A stretch of 64,000 bases of DNA from Segetibacter koreensis DSM 18137 (GTDB lineage: Bacteria; Bacteroidota; Bacteroidia; Chitinophagales; Chitinophagaceae), in the NCBI RefSeq assembly GCF_000374045.1, contig NZ_KB893386.1:124001-188000 (forward strand). Reading direction: 5' to 3'. Under the pieces are notes generated by a model. The model was given only the letters and a program-made list of their open reading frames with translations. It did not search any database and was not told where the DNA came from. Shown here piece by piece: positions 1 to 7,693 of the stretch (the first letter of the stretch is position 1; each line of letters begins with the position of its first letter). Both the position numbers and the translations under genes were made by a program.

Positions 1-990
1 ATTCAACTGCATCGTACCATTTGTACCTACATCAAATGTATTGCCGAAATAATTGTTTTTGGTAATAGTATTGGCCTCGCAACTTGCCTGCACCCGCATG
101 GCCCAGCCGTTCGATTTAAACGTGTTATTAGAAAGCAATATCCTGCTCGTTCCTTCCATATAAATGCCCACGGTATTTCTTAAAAAAGTGTTTCCTTCAA
201 CTGCACCGCCCTGAATTTCTTTTAATAAAATACCATAAGCAGCACTACCCCAGTTTTCTTCGAAAGTGTTATATCTCATCACCACGTTTTTCGAAAACAT
301 AACTGCTACACCAGAGCCATTGGTTCTAAATGTGTTATGGATATAAGTGTCATCATTTGAAAACATAAAGTGAATGCCATAACGAAGATTTTTGAAGCTG
401 GTATTATTTTGAATCAAAGAAGCGGTTACAAACTCGAAGTACAAGCCATCTCTATGCCTTGTAAGACTATTGTTAAGTATGCGTAAGTTGTTGCTTTTCC
501 AGCAGTGAATAGCGTTGCCTGACTCAACCTCGTCTGTACTGTTACCCTGCATGGTGTTATTGCTTATTTCACTATAACTGGTATTTTGAAGATATACACC
601 TGCTGAATTATTCAGCAACCTGTTGTTACGAACAATCACATTCTTACTGTTCAAAATCTTTATAGCTGCCCAGTCATAAGAACTGGAATAACCGGCATTA
701 CATACCTCCAATCCTTCCAACACTACTCCACTTGCTTCAACCCTAATTACTTGCGATTTACTTTTTCCATCTATTACCGGGTAACCAACTCCCCTTACGC
801 TTACAGCTTTGTCAATTACAATTTCACCTTCTGCATAAACTCCTTTATTTATAAGAATGATGTCACCATCTTTTGCTGCAGCTATTGCACTTTTAATTGA
901 TTTATATTGTTTGCCTGCACCAACTTCAATAACAGATGCCGTTGCAAATAGCTGCATTAATAATAGAGTTATTGCGAGAAATACTTTCAC
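1..990 (-). CDS. nosD: NosD, periplasmic beta-helix protein of the nos cluster (3' end outside window)
   Basis: NosD-type proteins are periplasmic right-handed beta-helix proteins that help deliver copper to the CuZ centre of N2O reductase. The frame is open from a GTG at 988-990 to the window edge, 330 codons. The GTG gives a short signal peptide (MKVFLAITLLLMQLFATA), which an ATG eleven codons in would destroy. It continues with VGAGKQYKSIKSAIAAAKDGDIILI, the usual opening of the family, and then short Asn-rich turns (VIVRNNRLLNNSAGVYLQN) typical of the helix rungs. It lies 46 bp after the NosL gene, in line with nosZ. Identity rests on fold plus context; the C-terminus and any nosFY beyond it cannot be seen. 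Confidence 0.85.
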   Translation of the reverse strand, partial: MKVFLAITLLLMQLFATASVIEVGAGKQYKSIKSAIAAAKDGDIILINKGVYAEGEIVIDKAVSVRGVGYPVIDGKSKSQVIRVEASGVVLEGLEVCNAGYSSSYDWAAIKILNSKNVIVRNNRLLNNSAGVYLQNTSYSEISNNTMQGNSTDEVESGNAIHCWKSNNLRILNNSLTRHRDGLYFEFVTASLIQNNTSFKNLRYGIHFMFSNDDTYIHNTFRTNGSGVAVMFSKNVVMRYNTFEENWGSAAYGILLKEIQGGAVEGNTFLRNTVGIYMEGTSRILLSNNTFKSNGWAMRVQASCEANTITKNNYFGNTFDVGTNGTMQLN

Positions 991-1036
991 TTTCGCTTAA
1001 TTGATTTTTATAACAGCACTTTTTTATTAAGTCCTT

Positions 1037-2047
1037 TTATAGGTTTGTAGTTTTACCTTCAACTTCCTGCCAGGATAAAATTTCGCCTTTATTATTCTTT
1101 AAAAAATCGTCTGCACTGGCTTTACTTTCAAAAGCAGCGAAGTGACCTCCCATGGGCGCATTTAACTCCAGACTTTTTACAAAAAACAAATCCCCTGCTG
1201 TTAGAAGTTCTTTCTTTTCTGTAAAGTCATTTATATAAGCAGTTCCATTACTCTTATCTGTTTTTCTAAAGTTTAACAAGCAATGAACATCATCAAAGTG
1301 ATATACTTTTCCTTTATCGGTTACCCATTCATTTGCAAACTTTTTTTGCATAATCGTCATTTTGCAAAAGTCACAAGACTCTCTTCCATACCTAATAGGC
1401 TGGGGACCTGCAGAGCATGACTGCAACGCTAGTAACATAAAAACGGCAATTGCAATTTTGTTCTTTTTTAAAACAATCCATTTTGGCTTTAAGAGAAGAA
1501 GGTAAGCAAAAAGCAATAAGGTACCTGCAACAATAAACAACCAACCACCCAGGTCAGGAATTGAAAAAGCGCCAAAATTCAATAATTGTTTGTAGCCTAA
1601 TAAAGGCGGCTGGTAAAACATTCCAGGAACTTGTATAGCAGCATTAGGATCGAGGTTGTGCCCGTAGTTATATTCCCAACGGTAAAAGTCTACCATTGAG
1701 ATGATAGCCACGAACATAAACAATGCTGTATAGGTATAGTAAATGTTTTTCTTGTTAACAATTGCGGTTACTAATCCCAAAATGACAAGGGTGCTGATAA
1801 TATAAGGCAACAGTGTAAATTCCATAAAATCCTGTGAATGCAAGGTGTGCATACCAATGTAATGGTTCAAGCCATTTACCACATCAACATCTCCTGCAAG
1901 TCCTTTTGCAAAAATCTTCAGCATCAATCCTTCCGGATATTGAGGAGCACTTAACTCTATTTGCCATATCGGCAGAAATATTGCACCTGCAAGCAGCAAT
2001 GCTGCAAGTACTACTAAAAGCCGTGGCCATTTATAATCGTATTTCAT
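1037..2047 (-). CDS. nosL: NosL copper chaperone fused to an N-terminal membrane domain
   Basis: NosL binds Cu(I) and supplies it to NosZ. The 336-residue product has two parts. Residues 1-195 form a membrane domain with about four hydrophobic segments (10-28, 78-98, 105-120, 168-186). Residues 200-336 are a NosL domain: a lipobox-like LLALQSC with Cys211, the metal-binding CDFCKM (Cys225, Cys228, Met230), and a FDDVHCLL stretch. A normal NosL is a lipoprotein of about 170-200 residues, so this one is roughly doubled. The lipobox inside the chain suggests fusion of an upstream membrane gene with a NosL lipoprotein, with the old signal anchor now acting as a membrane helix. It sits between nosZ and nosD in one operon. 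Confidence 0.85.
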   Translation of the reverse strand: MKYDYKWPRLLVVLAALLLAGAIFLPIWQIELSAPQYPEGLMLKIFAKGLAGDVDVVNGLNHYIGMHTLHSQDFMEFTLLPYIISTLVILGLVTAIVNKKNIYYTYTALFMFVAIISMVDFYRWEYNYGHNLDPNAAIQVPGMFYQPPLLGYKQLLNFGAFSIPDLGGWLFIVAGTLLLFAYLLLLKPKWIVLKKNKIAIAVFMLLALQSCSAGPQPIRYGRESCDFCKMTIMQKKFANEWVTDKGKVYHFDDVHCLLNFRKTDKSNGTAYINDFTEKKELLTAGDLFFVKSLELNAPMGGHFAAFESKASADDFLKNNKGEILSWQEVEGKTTNL

Positions 2048-2152
2048 AATTAAAAACTTTTAAGAAGTTTGAAGTTGTTTCAGTACAAGAGTTGGAAGCA
2101 ACGGAAGTCTAATAAACACCGAATTCTAAGCCGAAAAAAACTTCAAACGTGA

Positions 2153-2203
2153 ATGGTGAAAAGTGAAAGACCAATAGGAAACCGTCGTTTCACTTTTCAC
2201 CAT
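2153..2203 (-). repeat. Perfect 16-bp inverted repeat between nosZ and nosL
   Basis: Bases 2153-2168 (ATGGTGAAAAGTGAAA) and 2188-2203 (TTTCACTTTTCACCAT) are exact reverse complements around a 19-base loop. It begins 15 bp past the nosZ stop and 106 bp before the nosL start. On the minus strand the first T-run lies about ten bases after the stem, so it is a poor intrinsic terminator. An mRNA-end or processing hairpin that keeps nosZ message more abundant than nosL and nosD is more likely; this is inference. Confidence 0.7.
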
Positions 2204-2218
2204 ACTTTTTAAATTACA

Positions 2219-4255
2219 TTATCTTTTCGCCTTTCCAGGTCCGCCGCCGGCAGCACCGGAGTCGGCCCCTGAAGGATTATTGGTTGCTCCGTTATTTGTA
2301 CCTATAGAAAATGTTAAGGGCACGTTTGAGCCAGAAGGGGAAACCCTTACATACCCTTGCATTTCCTGGTGCAGGGCACTGCAAAAATCAGTACAATAAA
2401 TTGGCACTATTCCTACGCGGTTTGGTATCCACTTTAAAGTTTGGGTTTCTCCAGGTAAGACTATAAGCTCTGCATTATTTGCACCTTTTATTGCAAATCC
2501 GTGGGGTATATCCCAATCCTGCTCAAGATTAGTTACATGAAAATAAACTTCATCGCCCATTCTTACTCCTTCAATATTATCAGGAGCTAAGTGAGAGCGA
2601 ATGGCAGTCATATATACATGCACTTTATTGCCTTCTCGCACTACTTTTGCCGCGCCTTGTCCCATGGTTACATGCGCACTTTTGTTTTGTTCAATGTTGA
2701 AGATTTTTAAAGAGTTTTTTGATATTAAACTTGCCGGGATAGACTGAGCATAGTGAGGCTCGCCAATGGTTGGATAGTCAAGTATCAATTGCATTTTATC
2801 TCCACTAATATCAAATAACTGAGCGCTTTGTGCAAGCTCGGGGCCCGTAGGCAGGTAGCGGTCTTTGGTTATCTTATTATAAGCCACCATGTACTTACCA
2901 TAAGGCTTTCTGCTATCACCGCCGGGAATGCTTAAGTGTCCGATTGAATAATAAGTTGGAACACGATCCAATACTTTTAAATCTTTAATATTCCATTTTA
3001 CAACTTCAGAAGAAATGAAGAAAGAAGTGTAAGCATTTCCTTTACCATCAAACTCTGTATGCAATGGTCCAAGGCCTGGCTTTTTAACTTCGCCGTATAA
3101 TGCTGCTTCATATTTTATGACAGGAATACCATCGTAGTCGCCATCAAAGGTTTTATCCTGTATGGCTTTAAGCATTTTAGTATAAGAGAATACAGGAATC
3201 AGCGCTGCCAGTTTTCCGCTGCCTACTATATATTCACCTGTTGGGTCAACATCACAACCATGTGGTGATTTAGGGCAAGGTATCATATAAACAGCATCAG
3301 GAACATCTTTCACATCAATGGTAGTAACTTCATTTTCCATAGTGGAAGTGGAAGAGTGTGTAACATCGCTATAAGTATTATGAGCATATTTTACACTTTC
3401 CTTTTTACCCTTGCCTTGTTTAATATATTCTTCTACTTTTTTCCAGTTAACAGCCATGATAAAATCTTTATCACGTTGTGATGCATTTACCTCAAGCAGA
3501 GTATTAGCCTGCTCAGAATTATAGCAACTGAAGAAGAACCAACCATGGCTTGGACCTTTACCAGCATGGCTTAAGTCAAAGTCTACACCTGGCGTTTTTA
3601 TCTGGAAAGCAATGCTCATATTACCGCTGTTAGGGTCAACTTTTACAAAGCTTAAGGTTCCTTTAAAGTTCTTTTTATAAGTATTGATAGGAACATCTCC
3701 ATTGCTATTGTCTAAAGGGACACTAAAGCGTGTACCGGCAATAACGTATTCTGTGTTTTCGGTTATAAAAGGTGAAGAGTGATTTCCGGCGCTGTTTGGT
3801 ATTTCAAGTATTTCGGCAGTGCGAAAAGTTTTTAAATCAATACGTGCAAGCCGAGGTGTGTTATTGCCATTAGCAAAAGTCCACCGTCCATCTATTTCTC
3901 CGTTTGTCTGCGATGCTTCGATATGGTGCAAATCATCCCAGGGTATAAAACCATGTGAAGTATTCAGCATTCCTTTTGTTTCTTCACTATATCCGTATCC
4001 ATCCTGTGGATCCTGGGAAAATACAGGAATAACTCTTAGCAAACGGCCTGAGGGTAAACCATACACACTCATTTGGCCGCTAAAACCACCTGAAACGAAA
4101 TTGTAAAATTCATCGTATTTGCCGGGAGCTACGTAAGCTTTCTGCGCGGCATCTGAGCTGACAGCATTACCCGCATTTTTGGGCTTGCAGGCGGCCATGC
4201 TCAGTATGAGACAAAGCGCTGCCACTGTCAACAAATTAACATTTAAATTTTTCAT
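2219..4255 (-). CDS. nosZ: Nitrous oxide reductase, clade II (Sec/lipoprotein type)
   Basis: NosZ reduces N2O to N2 in the periplasm. All copper ligands expected of the family are visible: DDLHH (His110, His111) and further CuZ histidines in GNHSSPF, PKSPHGCDVDP, GPLHTEFDG and SIGHLSIPGG, then the C-terminal CuA cupredoxin domain with His585 and CTDFCSALHQEM (Cys621, Cys625, His629, Met632). The N-terminus is a Sec signal with a lipobox-like SMAAC (Cys23) and no twin-arginine, the hallmark of clade II enzymes, as is CTDFC in place of the CSWFC of clade I. It is 678 residues long with a Gly/Ser-rich tail. It follows the cytochrome gene by 24 bp. An FNR-type site at 4841 precedes the operon. 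Confidence 0.97.
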   Translation of the reverse strand: MKNLNVNLLTVAALCLILSMAACKPKNAGNAVSSDAAQKAYVAPGKYDEFYNFVSGGFSGQMSVYGLPSGRLLRVIPVFSQDPQDGYGYSEETKGMLNTSHGFIPWDDLHHIEASQTNGEIDGRWTFANGNNTPRLARIDLKTFRTAEILEIPNSAGNHSSPFITENTEYVIAGTRFSVPLDNSNGDVPINTYKKNFKGTLSFVKVDPNSGNMSIAFQIKTPGVDFDLSHAGKGPSHGWFFFSCYNSEQANTLLEVNASQRDKDFIMAVNWKKVEEYIKQGKGKKESVKYAHNTYSDVTHSSTSTMENEVTTIDVKDVPDAVYMIPCPKSPHGCDVDPTGEYIVGSGKLAALIPVFSYTKMLKAIQDKTFDGDYDGIPVIKYEAALYGEVKKPGLGPLHTEFDGKGNAYTSFFISSEVVKWNIKDLKVLDRVPTYYSIGHLSIPGGDSRKPYGKYMVAYNKITKDRYLPTGPELAQSAQLFDISGDKMQLILDYPTIGEPHYAQSIPASLISKNSLKIFNIEQNKSAHVTMGQGAAKVVREGNKVHVYMTAIRSHLAPDNIEGVRMGDEVYFHVTNLEQDWDIPHGFAIKGANNAELIVLPGETQTLKWIPNRVGIVPIYCTDFCSALHQEMQGYVRVSPSGSNVPLTFSIGTNNGATNNPSGADSGAAGGGPGKAKR

Positions 4256-4279
4256 TCTATACTTTTTTTAAATTTTTAT

Positions 4280-4768
4280 TTATTTAACCCCATCGTTCTT
4301 ACGCATAAATTCGTAGACATTGCGGGCATCGTCATCACTAAGATTTTGATTAGGCATTCGCACCATACATATTTCTAATTGAGCCTGTGCTTTGGGGTCT
4401 TTTGTAATCATTTCGTCTGTATTAGTAACAAAATTCATTATCCATTCAGGCTTGTGGCGTTGTGTTACGCCTTTCCATCCCGGACCAACCAATTTCTCTC
4501 CGGTTGTCTTATGGCAGGAAGAACATTTTAAGTTATATATTTTTTCCCCTGCAGATGCCTTGGTCGCATCAAGCTGATTAGGGATATCGACATGGGTAAA
4601 TTTTCCGGTACCTCTCTCAGGATCATAAGAAGGATTTTGGGCGGAAGCGTCTGAACTTTGTGAAGGTGTTGCTTCATCTGTAGTCGAAGCCGGCTTTTGG
4701 CCACCACCACCACAAGAATAAATGAACAAAGTACCGGCAAGTGCAAATAATACAAATAATTTTTTCAT
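4280..4768 (-). CDS. Monohaem cytochrome c lipoprotein, likely electron donor to NosZ
   Basis: A 162-residue class I cytochrome c. It has a lipoprotein signal (LFIYSC, Cys19), a Gly/Ser/Asp-rich linker to about residue 60, the haem motif CSSCH (Cys82, Cys85, His86) and a C-terminal methionine region (MVRMPNQNLSDDDARNVYEFM) that can give the sixth ligand. It is the first gene of the nos operon, 24 bp before nosZ. Clade II nos clusters commonly carry such small cytochromes, so it probably passes electrons to the CuA centre; the partner is inferred from position. The -7 element TAATCTTG at 4811-4818 lies 22 bp from the FNR-type palindrome. Confidence 0.9.
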   Translation of the reverse strand: MKKLFVLFALAGTLFIYSCGGGGQKPASTTDEATPSQSSDASAQNPSYDPERGTGKFTHVDIPNQLDATKASAGEKIYNLKCSSCHKTTGEKLVGPGWKGVTQRHKPEWIMNFVTNTDEMITKDPKAQAQLEICMVRMPNQNLSDDDARNVYEFMRKNDGVK

Positions 4769-4840
4769 GTAGCGAAGATTTTTTTAGTAAACAACCAACT
4801 TGGTGTTATGCAAGATTAGACTGAAAATAATAGGTAATAC

Positions 4841-4854
4841 ATGATTTAAATCAT
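4841..4854. promoter_or_regulatory. FNR-type operator of the nos operon
   Basis: ATGATTTAAATCAT is a perfect palindrome, TGAT-N4-ATCA. Leftwards, TAATCTTG (4811-4818, one mismatch to TAnnTTTG) starts 22 bp from its edge: the near spacing, for cytochrome c-nosZ-nosL-nosD. Rightwards, AAACTTTG (4899-4906, one mismatch) starts 44 bp away: the far spacing, toward the membrane-protein gene at 5180, though that would leave a leader of about 270 bases. The 411-bp gap holds this site, a repeat copy at 5063 and a weak hairpin (4985-4991 with 5018-5024). Confidence 0.75.
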
Positions 4855-5062
4855 ACTTTAAAGAGGTTTTAGTCATTTATTCCAACGAGTGTATCAAAAA
4901 ACTTTGCAATAAATTCAGAAGTTACTGGAAGGAAATTATAAAAACAGGTTACAGAGAAATTTACAGTTAATGTATTAAAATGTTGAGAGTTTTAATTGTA
5001 ATCAGAAAAGAAGTGACAACTCTCTTATAAACTTTTTGAGGCAACAAAATAACTTTCTTCAA

Positions 5063-5086
5063 CATCGTTGCGTCACTCACTTGTAC
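5063..5086 (-). repeat. Interspersed GTACAAGTG...GACGCAA repeat, copy 1
   Basis: On the minus strand this reads GTACAAGTGAGTGACGCAAC followed by GATG. Related intergenic copies lie at 20841 (minus), 58845 (plus) and 62535 (plus), with a degraded one near 2081. All are outside genes. The role is unknown. Confidence 0.6.
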
Positions 5087-5179
5087 TGTTAGTTTCCGCA
5101 TTCAGCTTTTTTAAACTTTTGCTATTATGAATGTCCTTACAAGAAAAAAAGCTGCGAAGGCTTCAAATTTTAAAATATT

Positions 5180-6481
5180 ATGAATGCAAAACTTTCAGCT
5201 CGTTCATTAAAAAACTGGTACGTAATTGCGTTATTCAACCTTGCTATTTTAGCCCTGTTAGGCTTAATACTCAGGTATAAAATAAACTTTGCTTTACCCT
5301 TTATTGAACAGGAGAATTTACTGCACGCTCACTCCCACTTTGCCTTTAATGGGTGGATAGGCTTTTTATTACAGCTACTTATTCTTGATGAATTTACCGG
5401 TGATTATAAAAAATCAGCAAAGTTTTGGAACGGCTTTTTTATGGTATCTACCATTGTTAATTATGCAATGATAGTCAGCTTTGCATGGGTAGGCTATGCC
5501 GGTATATCTATTATTTTGTCTACTATCGCTTTATGGCTTTCTTATGTTTTTGCTTATAAAATCTATAAAGCTCTTCACCCTTTTAAAAATAGGCAAATAA
5601 GTACTCTTTTTGTAAAAGCTTCTTTATTTTTCCTGTTGGTATCTTCTCTTGGGCCTTATGCACTGGGGATAATAATGGCAACAAAAATAACACATCCTTA
5701 CTGGTCTCATAACGCATTGTTTTTCTTTCTTCACTTTCAGTACAACGGCTGGTTCACCTTTGCTGTGCTGGCTTTCCTGTTTAAAAAACTGGAAACGAGT
5801 GCCTTGTTTAATGTAAAGGATGCACGTATTTTTTATATCCTCCTCGCCGGAACGTGTATCCCTTCATACTTATTTACTTCGTTGTGGCAGCACAGACCCT
5901 TTAGCATTACAATAATCATTGTAATTACCGCCATTCTTCAAACAGCTGCTTTATATTTTTTGTGGAAGTTGCTTTATAAAAACATGAAAAATGTTTATTC
6001 AAACCTGCCTGCTATTTGCCGATGGTTATACTCGTTGGCAATCAGTGCATTTATTTTAAAAGTTTTACTGCAGTTCTTCTCTGTTCATCCGGCAGTGACA
6101 CAACTATCCTTTGGTTTCCGTCCAATTATTATAGGTTACCTGCATTTGATTTTTCTGGCGTTTATCAGCATGTTTTTACTGGGGCTGATGACCGATAAGA
6201 AAATTCTTTCCCTTAATTATAACGTGACTCCAATGGGGCTAATAACTTTTGCAGCAGGAATTATTTTAAATGAACTATTATTGGCGATACAAGGCTTTGC
6301 GGCAATCCACAATTTGTTTTTACCAAAACTGAACATCCTTCTTTTTGCAAATACTTTTATTTTAGTTGCAGGGGCAATACTATTATTTATTGCTGCGAGA
6401 AAGCCAACTGTACATTCATTTAATGCTGGTTATAAACTTTCAAATACAGAACAAGGCAAATTTAGAGCAGGCAAGTTATAA
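5180..6481 (+). CDS. Polytopic membrane protein with a haem-copper-oxidase-like histidine pattern
   Basis: A 433-residue integral membrane protein with about 12 hydrophobic helices and a basic C-terminus. Conserved-looking polar features lie in the helices: LLHAHSHFAFNGW (His49, His51, His53), HNALFFFLHFQYNGWF near residue 175, and RPIIIGYLHLIFLAF near residue 315. Paired His/Trp positions in helices recall haem-copper oxidase or NO reductase subunit I, or NnrS-like proteins, but I cannot assign it to any of them. It is divergent from the nos operon and shares the gap that holds the FNR-type site. A role in nitrogen-oxide or haem/copper metabolism is inference from position only. The ATG at 5180 overlaps the TGA of an 18-codon frame starting at 5127. 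Confidence 0.6.
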   Translation: MNAKLSARSLKNWYVIALFNLAILALLGLILRYKINFALPFIEQENLLHAHSHFAFNGWIGFLLQLLILDEFTGDYKKSAKFWNGFFMVSTIVNYAMIVSFAWVGYAGISIILSTIALWLSYVFAYKIYKALHPFKNRQISTLFVKASLFFLLVSSLGPYALGIIMATKITHPYWSHNALFFFLHFQYNGWFTFAVLAFLFKKLETSALFNVKDARIFYILLAGTCIPSYLFTSLWQHRPFSITIIIVITAILQTAALYFLWKLLYKNMKNVYSNLPAICRWLYSLAISAFILKVLLQFFSVHPAVTQLSFGFRPIIIGYLHLIFLAFISMFLLGLMTDKKILSLNYNVTPMGLITFAAGIILNELLLAIQGFAAIHNLFLPKLNILLFANTFILVAGAILLFIAARKPTVHSFNAGYKLSNTEQGKFRAGKL

Positions 6482-6637
6482 GGAATAGAAATTTAATATT
6501 CTATAGCAATTTACAATACATCTTATACATGAATTGCAACAGAATATTTAAACCAAAAAAACTTACTTTTTGTAAATTATATAAAACTGATAATTAACGT
6601 CCAACGCACAAGTAGCCCAGAAGCAATAAAATAACTA

Positions 6638-7693
6638 TTAATAAGGTAAATTTCTCAATTTCTTTTCATCTAAAATAATCACCTTACCCGTTTGAATATC
6701 TATAAGCTTTTCATCTTTAAAATCTCCCAGGGTTCTTATAAGCGACTCCGTTGCAATTCCGATTGATTGCGCCATATTCTCTCTTGACAAATTCAAAATA
6801 GGTTTTTCGTCTTCTTTTAATTTGTATTTATCATACAACTGAATAAGCCCGTAAGCTACTTTTCTACGCAAAGAATTATAAGCAAGATTGACAAGACTTT
6901 CTTCTTTTTCAATAATATTTTGGGTTATTATCTTAATGAAACTTTGTGCTATTTGCATATCGTTTGATAGCAGTTGCATAAAATCGTCCCGGGGTATCAG
7001 CATTAGTTGGGTTTCTTCTAATACCTGGGCTTCTTCTTTATAATTTACATCTTCTAAAATGGCAGTATAACCAAAAAAATCCCCGGGACCGAAAATGTTG
7101 GTGATAAGTTCTTTACCATCCTGGTTAGTCTTCGATATTTTTACTTTACCACTTATTACATGATATACGACTCTTGGCCGTTGGCCTTCTTTGTATAAAA
7201 CATGTTTTTTATTATAAGTATAAATGTCTCTTTCATCTGATGTTAATTGAACTTTACCGGTTTGTTGAGCATTTGCGATAAATTCATTGATCGCTTCGTG
7301 ACCTGTATATTGCTGTTTTAGCAAATCGGTTTTTTTCAATCTAACTTCAATAGCATTTAACAGCTCAATACCATCAAATGGTTTTGTTATATAATCATCT
7401 GCACCCATTTCCATTCCTTTTCTAAAGTCTGATTTTTCTGATTTTGCCGTTAAAAAAATAAATGGAATCGAAGCAGTTTCTTTATGCTTGCTTAACAGGT
7501 GGCATACCCCATAACCGTCAAGTACAGGCATCATAATATCGCAAACAATAAGATCAGGTCGCTCTTTTATAGCAAGCTCTACACCGACTTTGCCGTTTTC
7601 TGCGGTAATTACTTTATAATTTGAAAGTTCAATTATTTCGGCTGTATTTTCTCTGACTTCTAAATTATCTTCTATTATCAATATTTTTTTCAT
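6638..7693 (-). CDS. Response regulator with CRP/FNR output (REC-cNMP-HTH)
   Basis: The 351-residue protein joins an N-terminal receiver domain (about 1-120; acidic pocket Glu8/Asp9, phospho-acceptor Asp52, Thr82, Lys104) to a full CRP-type sensor barrel (about 155-270) and a winged helix at the C-terminus. The recognition helix ATESLIRTL has Glu316 and Arg320 at the positions that contact TGA in FNR and CRP, with Ile319 where FNR has Ser212. Only Cys51 and Cys64 are present, both in the receiver, so there is no FNR iron-sulfur cluster; control should come by phosphorylation. The gene overlaps the kinase gene by 29 bp, so they are translated together. It is the best candidate in this window to bind the TGAT-N4-ATCA sites. 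Confidence 0.92.
   Translation of the reverse strand: MKKILIIEDNLEVRENTAEIIELSNYKVITAENGKVGVELAIKERPDLIVCDIMMPVLDGYGVCHLLSKHKETASIPFIFLTAKSEKSDFRKGMEMGADDYITKPFDGIELLNAIEVRLKKTDLLKQQYTGHEAINEFIANAQQTGKVQLTSDERDIYTYNKKHVLYKEGQRPRVVYHVISGKVKISKTNQDGKELITNIFGPGDFFGYTAILEDVNYKEEAQVLEETQLMLIPRDDFMQLLSNDMQIAQSFIKIITQNIIEKEESLVNLAYNSLRRKVAYGLIQLYDKYKLKEDEKPILNLSRENMAQSIGIATESLIRTLGDFKDEKLIDIQTGKVIILDEKKLRNLPY

Noticed and set aside
4985-5024. Hairpin GAGAGTT/AACTCTC in the nos divergent gap
   Set aside because: The stem is only 7 bp with a 26-base loop and no T-run; too weak to call.
5127-5183. 18-codon frame ending in ATGA with the 5180 start
   Set aside because: It might be a leader peptide, but nothing besides the overlap supports it.
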